Assembly (NCBI RefSeq): GCF_000520955.1
Contig: NZ_JACC01000010.1
Location: 111,429 to 175,428, forward strand
DNA length: 64,000 nucleotides
DNA from: Aquimarina pacifica
GTDB taxonomy: Bacteria; Bacteroidota; Bacteroidia; Flavobacteriales; Flavobacteriaceae
Reading direction: 5' to 3'
Of the stretch, positions 8,920 to 19,263 are shown piece by piece; positions within the stretch are counted from its first letter, which is position 1, and the number at the start of each line of letters is the position of its first letter. A model generated the notes under the pieces. The model was not told the origin of the DNA, ran no database searches, and saw nothing but the letters and a program-made list of their open reading frames with translations. Both the position numbers and the translations under genes were made by a program.

Positions 8920-9467
8920 GAATAGCACTTTATTTCTTCTGTTGTATTCTTTTATTTTCTTCTTGCAAACCCTCAGAAGCCAGAAAACCGGTACATATAA
9001 AATCGGGATCTTTTATTGATGAATCTATCAGTAGAAATAAAGAACTTGCTGCAAGAGAAGAAGCAGAAATCCTAAAAATCATTAATACCGATACAATCAA
9101 TCACTATATAACATCAGAGACTGGTTTCTGGTATTTTTACACAAAAAAAGACACAGTATCCTATCGAACACCAAAGTTCGGAGATAAAGTTTCTTTTAAT
9201 TACAATGTAAAGGATTTATATGGTAATATTATTTATACAAAAAAAGAATTAGATACTATAACCTATCGAATCGATAAAGAAGAGCTCTTTTTAGGACTTA
9301 GAGAAGGTTTGAAACTTATGAAAGAAGGAGAAATGGTTACTTTTCTTTTTCCCTCTTATCAGGCTTACGGGTATTATGGTGACGATTATAAGATCGGAAC
9401 AAATATTCCGTTAATAACAGAAGTAACACTTAATAACATCACACACGAATCAAAAACAGAAAATTAA
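8916..9467 (+). CDS. gldI: Gliding lipoprotein GldI, FKBP-type PPIase
   Basis: A 183-residue lipoprotein: hydrophobic signal with lipobox LLFSSC (Cys 17), then an FKBP-like domain (about 85-178) with FGDKVSFNYNVKDLYGN, LGLREGLKLMKEGE and the C-terminal YGYYGDDYKIGTNIPLITEV. GldI is one of the proteins needed for flavobacterial gliding and is thought to fold components of the gliding/type IX secretion apparatus in the periplasm. Coupled to nrnA (ATGA) and followed 13 bases later by a second isomerase gene, forming one operon. Confidence 0.88.
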   Translation: MRIALYFFCCILLFSSCKPSEARKPVHIKSGSFIDESISRNKELAAREEAEILKIINTDTINHYITSETGFWYFYTKKDTVSYRTPKFGDKVSFNYNVKDLYGNIIYTKKELDTITYRIDKEELFLGLREGLKLMKEGEMVTFLFPSYQAYGYYGDDYKIGTNIPLITEVTLNNITHESKTEN

Positions 9468-9480
9468 TTTACCAATAAAA

Positions 9481-10662
9481 ATGAAAAAAATAAATTTATT
9501 ACTCTTAGCCATTTTAACAGTCGTAATCAGTAGTTGCAACGAAAAATACCCTGATTTACAGGATGGTATATATGCAGAAATAATCACAAACAAAGGAACT
9601 GCAGTTGCTAAACTATATCATGAACAAGTACCTATGACCATTGCCAATTTCGTATCTCTCGCCGAGGGTACAAATACAATGGTAGATAGTCTCTATAAAG
9701 GGAAAAAATATTACAACGGTATTATTTTTCATAGAATCATCAAAGACTTTATGATCCAAACAGGAGATCCTTTAGGAACTGGTAGTGGAGATCCTGGTTA
9801 CAAATTCCCTGACGAAATTGTGGATTCATTGACTCACAAATCAAAAGGAATCTTATCAATGGCCAATTCTGGACCAAATACAAACGGAAGCCAATTTTTC
9901 ATAACACTTAAGGAAACCCCATGGTTAAACGGTAAGCACACCGTTTTCGGAGAAATTGTTGTAGGGCAAGATCTTATCGATAGTCTAGGAGTTGTAAAAA
10001 CTGCAGCAAGAGACAAACCGGTAGAAGAAGTTAAGATGGTAGAAGTAAATATTATTCGTAAAGGTGCATCTGCAAAAGCTTTTGATGCAGAAACAGCTTT
10101 TACTAGCCAACTAAAAGCAATCGAAGAAGAAAAAGCAGAAAAAGAGCGTGTTCAAAAAGAGTTAAATAGTGCCACAGCTGCAAAATTCAATGAACTAAAA
10201 GCTACTGCTACAAAATTAGAAAGCGGATTAGAAATGGTTTACATTACTAAAGGACAAGGAGAAAAGCCTAAAGCTACTGATATTGTAAATGTAAATTATG
10301 CAGGATATTTCTCTGACGGAAAAGTATTTGATACTAATATCGCAGAAAAAGCAAAAAAATTAGGTGTTTTTAATGAGCGAAGAGCTGCAGACCCTAGAGG
10401 TTATGCACCAATCCCAATGCCATATTCTCCGGATGCACAAATGATTGCTGGTTTTAAGGAAGGTGTTCAACAAATGAATGTAGGTGACCAAGCCATTCTT
10501 TTTATACCTTCTCATTTGGCTTATGGAGAAAAAGGAGCAGGACCAATACCTCCTAATTCTGACATTATTTTCGAAATTGATTTAGTAAGTATTAAAGATC
10601 AATCAGAAGATAATAAGGCGCATAATCATGAAGGAGCAGACCACGGTGACCATAAACACTAG
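9481..10662 (+). CDS. Cyclophilin-FKBP fusion peptidyl-prolyl isomerase lipoprotein
   Basis: A 393-residue exported lipoprotein (ILTVVISSC, Cys 19) with two unrelated proline isomerase folds. Residues about 30-195 are a cyclophilin (FHRIIKDFMIQTGDP, MANSGPNTNGSQFFITL, LNGKHTVFGEIV). A charged helical linker (about 205-240) leads to an FKBP domain (about 255-372: VNVNYAGYFSDGKVFDTN, IAGFKEGVQQMNVGDQ, FIPSHLAYGEKG, IPPNSDIIFEIDLV). The tail is His-rich (HNHEGADHGDHKH). It would speed folding of envelope proteins. Third gene of the nrnA-gldI operon. Confidence 0.93.
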   Translation: MKKINLLLLAILTVVISSCNEKYPDLQDGIYAEIITNKGTAVAKLYHEQVPMTIANFVSLAEGTNTMVDSLYKGKKYYNGIIFHRIIKDFMIQTGDPLGTGSGDPGYKFPDEIVDSLTHKSKGILSMANSGPNTNGSQFFITLKETPWLNGKHTVFGEIVVGQDLIDSLGVVKTAARDKPVEEVKMVEVNIIRKGASAKAFDAETAFTSQLKAIEEEKAEKERVQKELNSATAAKFNELKATATKLESGLEMVYITKGQGEKPKATDIVNVNYAGYFSDGKVFDTNIAEKAKKLGVFNERRAADPRGYAPIPMPYSPDAQMIAGFKEGVQQMNVGDQAILFIPSHLAYGEKGAGPIPPNSDIIFEIDLVSIKDQSEDNKAHNHEGADHGDHKH

Positions 10663-10690
10663 AAAAATATTGTACTTAGACTAGAAGTAT

Positions 10691-10729
10691 AAAAAAACAT
10701 CCCGATTTGTTCGGGATGTTTTTGTTTTT
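10691..10729. terminator. Bidirectional terminator
   Basis: Stem AAACATCCCGA / TCGGGATGTTT with a five-base loop, A-run before and T-run after, between two convergent genes. Confidence 0.85.
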
Positions 10730-10822
10730 AGCTGTATAAACCCATTCTTTTTACAGGTCTACAAAGAAGTTCTAATGGTATAACTTGATAAACCGAAGAA
10801 CCTCTAGTAATATATATTACAA

Positions 10823-12283
10823 TTATTTCTTAGGAATTTCTTTTAAAATCTCTAAAACAAATTTCCAATATTTCTGAGCAGAAGAAATACTTGCTCTTTC
10901 ATCTGGAGAATGCGCTCCGAGAATTGTTGGCCCAAAAGAAATCATATCCATCTCTGGATAATTTTGTCCAAGAATCCCACATTCTAAACCTGCATGACAA
11001 GCTGCAATATGAGCCTTTTCTCCATTTAATTTTTCATAAATAACATCCAAAACTTTTAGTATAGGAGAATCCATATTTGGTGCCCAACCAGGATAATCAC
11101 CTCCTGTGGTAACTTCGCACCCAATCAGTTCAAAAGCTGCCCTTAAAGTATTCACCATATCAACCTTAGAAGAATCTACACTGCTTCTGGTAAGACACTC
11201 AATAACCACCTGTCCCTCTCCGATAGTAATTTTAGAAATATTATTAGATGTCTCTACCAAATCAGGAATAGAAATACTCATTTTATAAACCCCGTTATGA
11301 GCTGCATATAAAGACTTTAAGACACCTTCCTGTACACCAAGATCCATTACTTTTTCTGGTAAGTCTGCAGGATTACATGTTATTGTCAGTTCTGAATCAA
11401 GAACAGCATGTTCATTTTTGATTATTTCTGCTAATTCTCTAATCTCATACTCAAATGATTTTTGTTGCACAGCATCTACTACAACAGTAGCAAAACTCTC
11501 TCTTGGGATAGCATTACGAAGACTTCCTCCTTTTATACTATGAACTCTGAGTCCAAAATTCTCAAAGCCATCAAACAAAAGTCTATTCATAATTTTATTC
11601 GCATTTCCCAAACCTTTATGAATTTCCATTCCTGAATGACCTCCTGTTAGCCCGGTTACAGCAATCGTGTATGCCACTTTCCCTTCAGAAACTGATTCTT
11701 CCTCATATGTTCTTTTTGCTGTTACATCAACACCTCCTGCACAACCAACTCCTATCTCATCATCCTCTTCGGTATCTAGGTTTAATAAAATATCTCCTTG
11801 TAACCAACCTCCTTCTAATCCTATAGCACCCGTCATACCCGTCTCTTCATCAATCGTAAATAGCGCTTCGATTGCAGGATGTATAATATCAGTTGCTTCT
11901 AGAATTGCCATTATTGTTGCAACTCCTAACCCATTATCTGCACCCAATGTCGTTCCTTTTGCACGTACCCAATCTCCGTCTATATACATATCGATACCTT
12001 GAGCATCAAAATCAAAATCGGTGTCCGCATTCTTCTGATGCACCATATCCAAATGCGATTGCATTACTACCATTTTACGATCTTCCATCCCAGGTGTGGC
12101 AGGTTTTCTTATCAAAACATTACCAACCTTATCTATCTCTGTATGCAATCCTAATGAGGTGCCAAAATCCTTAATAAATGCAATAACTCGCTCTTCTTTT
12201 TTTGATGGTCTAGGAACCGCGTTAAGGTCTGCAAATTTATTCCAAAGCATTTTTGGCTCTAAAGCTCTTATTTCTGAGTTCAT
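10823..12283 (-). CDS. pepD: Aminoacyl-histidine dipeptidase (PepD)
   Basis: A 486-residue M20-family zinc dipeptidase. The metal and catalytic segments are in order: MQSHLDMVHQ (about 74), TTLGADNGLG (about 114), FTIDEETGMTGA (about 144, with the Glu pair), LNLDTEEDDEIGVGCAGG (about 172) and a C-terminal HSPDER His. It hydrolyses Xaa-His and other dipeptides in the cytoplasm; no signal peptide. Single gene, convergent with the isomerase operon. Confidence 0.93.
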   Translation of the reverse strand: MNSEIRALEPKMLWNKFADLNAVPRPSKKEERVIAFIKDFGTSLGLHTEIDKVGNVLIRKPATPGMEDRKMVVMQSHLDMVHQKNADTDFDFDAQGIDMYIDGDWVRAKGTTLGADNGLGVATIMAILEATDIIHPAIEALFTIDEETGMTGAIGLEGGWLQGDILLNLDTEEDDEIGVGCAGGVDVTAKRTYEEESVSEGKVAYTIAVTGLTGGHSGMEIHKGLGNANKIMNRLLFDGFENFGLRVHSIKGGSLRNAIPRESFATVVVDAVQQKSFEYEIRELAEIIKNEHAVLDSELTITCNPADLPEKVMDLGVQEGVLKSLYAAHNGVYKMSISIPDLVETSNNISKITIGEGQVVIECLTRSSVDSSKVDMVNTLRAAFELIGCEVTTGGDYPGWAPNMDSPILKVLDVIYEKLNGEKAHIAACHAGLECGILGQNYPEMDMISFGPTILGAHSPDERASISSAQKYWKFVLEILKEIPKK

Positions 12284-12529
12284 GTCTTAATTTTGTATTT
12301 AATAGATTACGAAATTCTAAATTTTAAATCCCAAATCCCAATATAAAATCATAAAAGTCTGAAGATAGAACACCAAAGAAAGAAGTACAGCTTCTCTTAT
12401 TCGAAAACTCCTAAAGAGTTATAAGCGCTTTTACTAGAACTTGTAGGATAAAAAATAGTAACTGTTATAATACTTTAAAAAAAAGTTATCATTTCCTCAT
12501 AATATCAGAATTGTAAATATATTTACAGG

Positions 12530-13606
12530 ATGCTTAATAAAACAAAACGCATTATTACGTTTCTTCTACCTGTACAGATTATTCTGATACAACTACTTTC
12601 CTTTTTTCCTGAGTTTGTAGAACGTTTTTATAGTAATGGGATTTTCATTTATACTTCTATCCTATTGCGGTATGCTTTTGGCTGGATTCCGTTTTCTTTT
12701 GGGGATATTTTATATTGTATACTTATTATTATACTCATACGATTTTTGATAAAAAAAGTATTTACAAAGCATATTATACTAAAAGAGGTCTTGTTTGATA
12801 TCGGAGCCACATTATCTATAGTTTATGCCTGCTTTCATTTATTTTGGGGCTTGAATTATTATAGGCTCCCACTACATGAGCTTTTAAAAATAGAAGACCA
12901 ATATACTGAAGAAGAACTGATTAAGGTTTCTGAAAAATTAGTTACTGAAGCTAATTTATTACATAAAAGTCTAGAACCAAACGACTCATTACCAGTACAC
13001 ATTCCATATACCAAAAAGGAAGTATTTGATAAAACAGTCCCAGCATACGAGGAATTAAATCATATATTCCCAACATTAAAATATTACCCTAAAAGTATTA
13101 AGACATCTCTCATTAGCACTCCCCTTACCTATATGGGATTTAGCGGATATCTTAACCCAATCACAAATGAAGCTCAAGTAAATCGATTAATTTTAAATTA
13201 TAAAGCCCCTACCACAAGCTGCCACGAAGAAGCACATCAATTGGGTTTTGCAAAAGAAAATGAAGCTAATTTTATTGCGGCCTTAGTGACCATTAATTAT
13301 GAGGACATTTATTTTAATTATAGTGGCGTTACATTCGCTTTAAAATTCTGTCTTAACGATTTATATAGACGTGATGAGCAGAAAGCCATCTGCCTTATCG
13401 AAAAATTACGACCGGGTATCAGAAAAAATTATTATGAAGTAAATGAGTTTTGGGAATCATACAAAAACCCTTTAGAACCTATTTTTAAAAGTACATATGA
13501 CACCTATCTTAAGGCAAATGATCAACCTAACGGAATAGCCACGTATAGTTATGTAGTTGCTTTAATCGTAAATTATTATAAAACCCACCCTGTTAAGCAT
13601 AGATAA
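12530..13606 (+). CDS. DUF3810 membrane protein with HExxH motif
   Basis: A 358-residue protein with three N-terminal transmembrane helices (about 9-27, 55-73, 86-107) and a soluble domain that contains CHEEAHQLGFAKENEANF (about residues 227-244), a HExxH zinc-peptidase signature followed by a downstream Glu (ENEAN). This is the DUF3810 family of Bacteroidota and Firmicutes, presumed membrane metalloprotease; substrate unknown. The 246 bases before it hold no gene. It stands alone between pepD and the amidohydrolase genes. Confidence 0.85.
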   Translation: MLNKTKRIITFLLPVQIILIQLLSFFPEFVERFYSNGIFIYTSILLRYAFGWIPFSFGDILYCILIIILIRFLIKKVFTKHIILKEVLFDIGATLSIVYACFHLFWGLNYYRLPLHELLKIEDQYTEEELIKVSEKLVTEANLLHKSLEPNDSLPVHIPYTKKEVFDKTVPAYEELNHIFPTLKYYPKSIKTSLISTPLTYMGFSGYLNPITNEAQVNRLILNYKAPTTSCHEEAHQLGFAKENEANFIAALVTINYEDIYFNYSGVTFALKFCLNDLYRRDEQKAICLIEKLRPGIRKNYYEVNEFWESYKNPLEPIFKSTYDTYLKANDQPNGIATYSYVVALIVNYYKTHPVKHR

Positions 13607-13711
13607 TTATCAAAATCTTTTTAGTTGTTAAATAATTATTAATAGGCATGTACCATATATAGCGCAAGAAGTATCTTTAAACCTTCACTCAATTTAGGCT
13701 ACTTCATCGTT

Positions 13712-16711
13712 ATGAAAAAATTATTCACTTCACTTTGTATTATATCAGGATTATTAAGTACGACTGGTCAAGAGTATTTTCCGAAAAATGATGGTGTTAC
13801 TACACCAGACACAAATTATACGGTTTTCACAAATGCTACTATACATCCAACCCCAGAAGTAACAATTAAAAAGGGGACATTAGTTATTCAAAAAGGGAAA
13901 ATTGTTGAGATTGGAACTTCTGTAACTATTCCAAAAAATAGCATTACCGTTGATTTAGACGGAAAACATATATACGCATCCTTTATTGATCCTTTTACCA
14001 ATTTTGGCATACAAAAACCAAAGAAAAAAGCTGGAGCAAGAGGTATCTTTAGTCCGGGTGCACAACCAGCATGGGATGCTACCAGAGATGGATATTACTG
14101 GAATGACCATATTCGACCTGAAACCAACGCTCTTAATAATTTTGCTTATGATGCTAAAAAAGCAAAAGAATATTTAAAACAAGGGTTTGGAGTTTTACAA
14201 ACACACATGCCAGATGGTATTATGAGAGGGACAGGGCTTTTGGTCGCATTAAATACAGAAGGAAAAGAAGGAGAACGATTATTAAGTGATCAATCTGCGC
14301 AATTTTTATCATTTACAAAAAGTAATATCAGCCCGCAAGTATACCCTACTTCTCTAATGGGAGCTATTGCTCTGATCCGACAAGTATATCATGATGCCAA
14401 ATGGTATCAAAGCGGTAATTGCGAAAACAAAGATCTTTCTTTAGAAGCATTAGAACGCAACAAAAAATTACCTCAAATTTTTGAAGCAGGAAGTCGTATT
14501 AATGGATTTAGAGCTGATAAAATCGGAGACCAATTTAATATACAATATACCATCGTAGGTGGTGGAGATGAATATGCCAGAATAGATAAAGTAAAGACTA
14601 CCAACGCTACCTATATACTTCCTATTAATTTTCCGGATGCATATGATGTTTCTAATCCATATGATGCAGATATTATCACATTGGGAAGTATGCGCCACTG
14701 GAATCAAGCTCCCGCAAACCCATCTATCGTATCCAGAAACAATATTCCATTTTCTTTTACTACACATAAGTTAAAAAAATTGTCTGATTTTCAACCCAAC
14801 TTAGAAAAAGCGATAAAATATGGACTTGATAAAAAAATAGCATTGGCGTCACTAACCACTATCCCGGCACAAATACTCGGGAAAAGTGAGCTTCTAGGAA
14901 GTTTAAAAAAAGGAGCCTATGCCAATTTTTTGATAACTAAAAACGAACTTTTTTCAAAAGATAATGTCATTTATGAAAACTGGGTACAAGGTCATAAATA
15001 TAGTATCACTAACATGAATATTAAAGATATTAGCGGCTCATATGATGTAGAAATAGCAGCAAAAACGTACAATATGGTACTTACGGGTACACCAGAAAAA
15101 TTAAAAAGTGAAATAAAATTAGATACCATTTCTTTAGACTCAAAAACAACCTATGCTAATAATTGGCTAACACTAACAATTAAAGATAGCGACACTACAG
15201 AAGCGAAATATATACGAATTGCCGTTCCTGTGGATACATCTTCTGATCTCTTGAGCGGAAAAGCCATTTTATCCGATGGATCTGAAACCATTTTTACTGC
15301 AAAAAAGAAGCCCAAGAGTGCTAAAGACAATAAAACCAATTCAAAAGAAACCCATGAAATCGAAACAGCAGAAGTCTTACCTGTAACTTACCCTAATATT
15401 GCCTACGGGAATAAACAACTTCCAAAAGCAGAAACAATACTCTTTAAAAATGCAACGGTTTGGACTAATGAAGCAGATGGTATCTTAGAAGAAACAGATA
15501 TTCTTATCAAAAATGGAAAAATATCTAAAATAGGTAAACAACTAAATGACGCAGGAGCAAAAATAATAGATGCTACCAAAAAACATATTACTGCAGGAAT
15601 CATTGATGAGCACTCCCATATTGCCACAGCTTCTATTAATGAAGCAGGGCATAATTCGTCTGCAGAAGTAACTATAGAAGATGTCATTGCACCTGATGAT
15701 ATTAGTATCTATCGTAATTTAGCCGGTGGTGTTACTTCTATTCAAATACTGCATGGATCTGCAAACCCTATTGGCGGAAGATCTGCTATTTTAAAACTAA
15801 AATGGGGTGAAAGTGCAGAAAATCTTATCTATAAAAACTCACCAAAATTCATCAAATTCGCTCTGGGTGAAAATGTAAAACAAAGTAATTGGGGTAGCAA
15901 CAGCCGTTTTCCTCAAACACGAATGGGTGTAGAGCAAGTATATGTTGATTATTTTGAGCGTGCAATAGCGTACGGAAAACGTAAAAAAAGTGGACTCCCA
16001 TATCGAAAAGATATTGAAATGGAGACATTGTTAGAAATTCTAAACGGACAGCGCTTTGTGAGTTGTCATTCCTATGTGCAAAGTGAGATTAATATGCTTA
16101 TGAAAGTAGCTGAAAAGTTTGATTTTAGAATCAACACTTTTACACATATACTCGAAGGATACAAGGTTGCAGACAAAATGGTGACTCATGGTGTAGGAGG
16201 GTCAACTTTCTCAGATTGGTGGGCATATAAGTACGAGGTTAATGACGCTATTCCTTATAATGCAGCTATAATGCATCGTCAAGGAGTTGTAACTGCTATC
16301 AATAGCGATGATCCAGAAATGTCTCGCCGTCTTAATCAAGAAGCTGCAAAATCTGTAAAATATGGAGGAGTTAGTGAAGAAGAGGCTTTAAAATTTGTCA
16401 CCCTCAACCCAGCCAAATTACTTCATATAGATGATCGTGTAGGCAGCATTAAAGTAGGAAAAGATGCGGACATCGTGTTATGGTCCGATCATCCCCTTTC
16501 TATATACGCTAAAGCGGAAAAGACACTGATAGACGGAGCCGTTTATTTTGATTTGGATAAGGATAAAGCCGCAAGAAAATCTATCGCTCAAGAACGAAAT
16601 AAACTTACTGAACTAATGCTAAAAACCAAAAACAAAGGAGGCAAGACACAACCACCCAAGAAAAAAGCAAAACAACATGTTCACTGCGATACATTAGAAG
16701 CAATACATTAA
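13712..16711 (+). CDS. Secreted amidohydrolase, double domain
   Basis: A 999-residue exported protein (signal peptide cleaved near residue 20). The N-terminal half (about 35-450) is amidohydrolase-like but lacks the metal-binding HxH (it reads YASFIDPFTNFG where PGFID-H-H is expected), so it is probably catalytically dead. The C-terminal half (about 570-960) keeps the active site: IDEHSHI, SCHSYVQ, THILEG and INSDDPEMSRR. Such proteins are annotated as imidazolonepropionase-like or dipeptidase amidohydrolases; the substrate cannot be read. The end is Lys-rich. The next gene follows after 67 bases and resembles the N-terminal half. Confidence 0.85.
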   Translation: MKKLFTSLCIISGLLSTTGQEYFPKNDGVTTPDTNYTVFTNATIHPTPEVTIKKGTLVIQKGKIVEIGTSVTIPKNSITVDLDGKHIYASFIDPFTNFGIQKPKKKAGARGIFSPGAQPAWDATRDGYYWNDHIRPETNALNNFAYDAKKAKEYLKQGFGVLQTHMPDGIMRGTGLLVALNTEGKEGERLLSDQSAQFLSFTKSNISPQVYPTSLMGAIALIRQVYHDAKWYQSGNCENKDLSLEALERNKKLPQIFEAGSRINGFRADKIGDQFNIQYTIVGGGDEYARIDKVKTTNATYILPINFPDAYDVSNPYDADIITLGSMRHWNQAPANPSIVSRNNIPFSFTTHKLKKLSDFQPNLEKAIKYGLDKKIALASLTTIPAQILGKSELLGSLKKGAYANFLITKNELFSKDNVIYENWVQGHKYSITNMNIKDISGSYDVEIAAKTYNMVLTGTPEKLKSEIKLDTISLDSKTTYANNWLTLTIKDSDTTEAKYIRIAVPVDTSSDLLSGKAILSDGSETIFTAKKKPKSAKDNKTNSKETHEIETAEVLPVTYPNIAYGNKQLPKAETILFKNATVWTNEADGILEETDILIKNGKISKIGKQLNDAGAKIIDATKKHITAGIIDEHSHIATASINEAGHNSSAEVTIEDVIAPDDISIYRNLAGGVTSIQILHGSANPIGGRSAILKLKWGESAENLIYKNSPKFIKFALGENVKQSNWGSNSRFPQTRMGVEQVYVDYFERAIAYGKRKKSGLPYRKDIEMETLLEILNGQRFVSCHSYVQSEINMLMKVAEKFDFRINTFTHILEGYKVADKMVTHGVGGSTFSDWWAYKYEVNDAIPYNAAIMHRQGVVTAINSDDPEMSRRLNQEAAKSVKYGGVSEEEALKFVTLNPAKLLHIDDRVGSIKVGKDADIVLWSDHPLSIYAKAEKTLIDGAVYFDLDKDKAARKSIAQERNKLTELMLKTKNKGGKTQPPKKKAKQHVHCDTLEAIH

Positions 16712-16778
16712 GGAAATCTCATACGATAGACACCTTTAATAAATAGCATTTAGACAAAAGAATAATTAAGATACCATC

Positions 16779-18062
16779 ATGAAAAACATTCTAGCAACCA
16801 TTACCTTACTACTTATTTTCGTGGGAACTATAACAGGACAGCAAACACCTGCAAAAAAACAAACCGAAATTATCTCAATAGAAGGTGTCACTGCTCATAT
16901 TGGCAACGGTCAAATCATTGAAAAATGTGTACTTACTTTTGAAAATGGAAAAATAACCGCAATTGGATCAGATATAGAGCCAAAAGGAACTATAATTGAT
17001 GCCACTGGCAAGCATATATACCCTGGTTTTATTGCTCCAAATACAACATTAGGATTAGTAGAAATTGGTGCCGTAAGAGCTACTGATGATGATAGCGAAC
17101 TAGGTAATTACAACCCGCATATTCGAAGCATTATAGCCTATAATGCAGAGAGTAAAATTGTAGAAAGCATGCGCCCGAACGGAGTGCTTATTGCTCAAAT
17201 TACACCAAGAGGAGGAAGATTCTCGGGCACTTCATCGATTGTTCAACTAGATGCCTGGAACTGGGAAGATGCTGTACTAAAGATGGATGATGGGGTTCAC
17301 CTTAATTGGCCAAATCTTTATTCGAAAGGGCGTTGGTGGATGGATGAATCACCAGGATATAAGGTAAACAAAAAATACGAAGAACAACTTGCCAAGTTAT
17401 CAAACTTTATGGACCAGGCGCAAGCTTCTTCTAAAGCTTCTAATACCGAAAGTATTCCCTATAGAGCAATGAAAGGGGTTTTTAACGGAAGCCAGACATT
17501 ATTCATACATGCCAACAGAGAAAAAGCAATTCTTGACGCTTTAACTTTTGCAAAAAAATACTCTTTAAAGAACATAGTCCTCGTTGGCGCTGATGAAGGA
17601 TACAAAGTTATTAATCGACTAAAAAAACAAAATACCGCGGTATTACTAACAAGAACTCATAGCACGCCCAAAAACGAAGATGATGATTATGATCTCCCCT
17701 ATAAAAATGCAAAACTATTGATGGATGCGGGTATCTTAGTGGCATTACAAAACAGCGGACAAATGGAGCGCGCCAATACAAGGAATCTTCCTTTTCAAGC
17801 AGGGACCGTTGCTGCGCACGGATTAGATAAGGAAAAAGCGCTTCAACTAATTACAGGTAATACAGCTATTATTCTTGGTATAGATAAAAGTGTAGGAACC
17901 CTAGAGGTCGGCAAAGACGCAACATTATTTATAAGTATTGGAGATGCACTAGATATGCGAACCAATCAGATAGAAAAAGCATTTATACAAGGACGCGAAA
18001 TTAGTTTAGAAAGTCATCAAACCGAACTCTGGAAACGGTACAGCAACAAATATGGTCAATAA
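16779..18062 (+). CDS. Amidohydrolase-like protein, probably inactive
   Basis: A 427-residue exported protein (signal peptide to about residue 20). It has the small beta-sandwich ends of the amidohydrolase fold (KHIYPGFIAPN near 68; VGTLEVGKDATLFISIGDAL near 385), but the HxH after PGFI is missing, the Lys/His metal ligands are not evident, and the usual Asp segment reads VALQNSGQMERANTR. It resembles the N-terminal half of the upstream gene, suggesting the pair work as one complex with one active domain. Cotranscription is likely (67-base gap). Confidence 0.8.
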   Translation: MKNILATITLLLIFVGTITGQQTPAKKQTEIISIEGVTAHIGNGQIIEKCVLTFENGKITAIGSDIEPKGTIIDATGKHIYPGFIAPNTTLGLVEIGAVRATDDDSELGNYNPHIRSIIAYNAESKIVESMRPNGVLIAQITPRGGRFSGTSSIVQLDAWNWEDAVLKMDDGVHLNWPNLYSKGRWWMDESPGYKVNKKYEEQLAKLSNFMDQAQASSKASNTESIPYRAMKGVFNGSQTLFIHANREKAILDALTFAKKYSLKNIVLVGADEGYKVINRLKKQNTAVLLTRTHSTPKNEDDDYDLPYKNAKLLMDAGILVALQNSGQMERANTRNLPFQAGTVAAHGLDKEKALQLITGNTAIILGIDKSVGTLEVGKDATLFISIGDALDMRTNQIEKAFIQGREISLESHQTELWKRYSNKYGQ

Positions 18063-18168
18063 TTAACAGTCAATATATTGACCTTAATAGCACCAATACA
18101 GAAATAAACACTTTTGTTTTTTGACACATCAGCTTATCCATTATCTTCTAAAAAAAACAACCCTAGTT

Positions 18169-19011
18169 TTAGTACATACTCTTATAACTACTAGTATCAA
18201 TTGTCAGTGCTTCTTTTTCCAGAGCAAGGCATTTCATTTTGATAGTGGTGGGTTTTTTTTGAGAAATATCTGTTATATCCATTTCCATGACCAATCCTTC
18301 AGGTAAATCTTTCCATAAATCATTTATATCAGATGCTTTTGATTTTCTATTTTTGGCACTATAATAATTCGAAAACTCAACCTCTGCATCTTCGGTTATC
18401 CATGCTATACCATCAAATTCATCACTTTTGATCAAATATTCATATGAGGAATACCCTAAGATGTTTTTAGTCTTTCCTGTTTTGGTCACCTTGGGCTTTG
18501 ACCTATTCAAGTTTTCATTAGCTATTTCATCTGGATTCATATTGGTTGCTATATAAATCTGCTGCCCTCCATTGTTCATAAATGAAAACATGGCACTTCT
18601 TGACATATCTATTACTCCAAACATCCCTGAAGCTTCTTGTCCGGGTACCTTAAACCCCATATATTCTTTATCTTCTATTAAGTAGTAATCAAATGTAGTC
18701 GTGTTTTTATCAATTTCTAAGTTCATAACATATTTATGCGTAAATAAATAAGAACTGGCAGGTTGCACTTTTGAAACTCCTAAAACATTTTTATTTTTTT
18801 TACTCGCACTCCCCCTATTAAATGTAGAATCAAACGCTTTTTCTGTTTCTTTCTCCGTTTTCTGTTCAACTTTTTTCTCAATAGCTCGCTCTGCCGCTTT
18901 TTCTGCTTTCTCTTTTAATTTTTTAAAAAATTGTGCATTAGCATCTGGAGACCAGAAAATAATAGAAAGAATTACAAAAAGTAAGGATAGATTTTTAGAT
19001 TCGGATATCAT
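18169..19011 (-). CDS. DUF4412-type exported protein
   Basis: A 280-residue protein with a signal peptide (cleavage after DANA, about residue 26), a charged coiled coil (KKLKEKAEKAAERAIEKK, about 29-60) and a beta-rich domain (about 85-280) with KTKNILGYSSYEYLIKSDE and a Trp-Ile-Thr segment. This is the pattern of DUF4412 proteins of Bacteroidota, which are thought to sit in the envelope; function unknown. Convergent with the amidohydrolase pair. Confidence 0.7.
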   Translation of the reverse strand: MISESKNLSLLFVILSIIFWSPDANAQFFKKLKEKAEKAAERAIEKKVEQKTEKETEKAFDSTFNRGSASKKNKNVLGVSKVQPASSYLFTHKYVMNLEIDKNTTTFDYYLIEDKEYMGFKVPGQEASGMFGVIDMSRSAMFSFMNNGGQQIYIATNMNPDEIANENLNRSKPKVTKTGKTKNILGYSSYEYLIKSDEFDGIAWITEDAEVEFSNYYSAKNRKSKASDINDLWKDLPEGLVMEMDITDISQKKPTTIKMKCLALEKEALTIDTSSYKSMY

Positions 19012-19263
19012 AATAGTGTCGATTAGTTTATCTAAAAATACTAAACTAATTCTTTATTCACCTATTATATACTTACTTAACTTTACTATTTATCCTAATA
19101 CACAAAGAATTCCCTGAATAATGAGCATATTTTTGGTATGGATTATGGTACGTTTTTTGGCAAAAAAAATCAAAAAATGGTAATCATATCCATGTAAAAA
19201 AAGAGATATTCTAACATGTTGATCAATTATGAATATATAAAATTTAGAAAAATAATTTTCCGT

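Noticed and set aside
18066..18082. Palindrome GTCAATATATTGAC after the amidohydrolase pair
   Set aside because: Short, AT-rich and without a T-run; likely chance.
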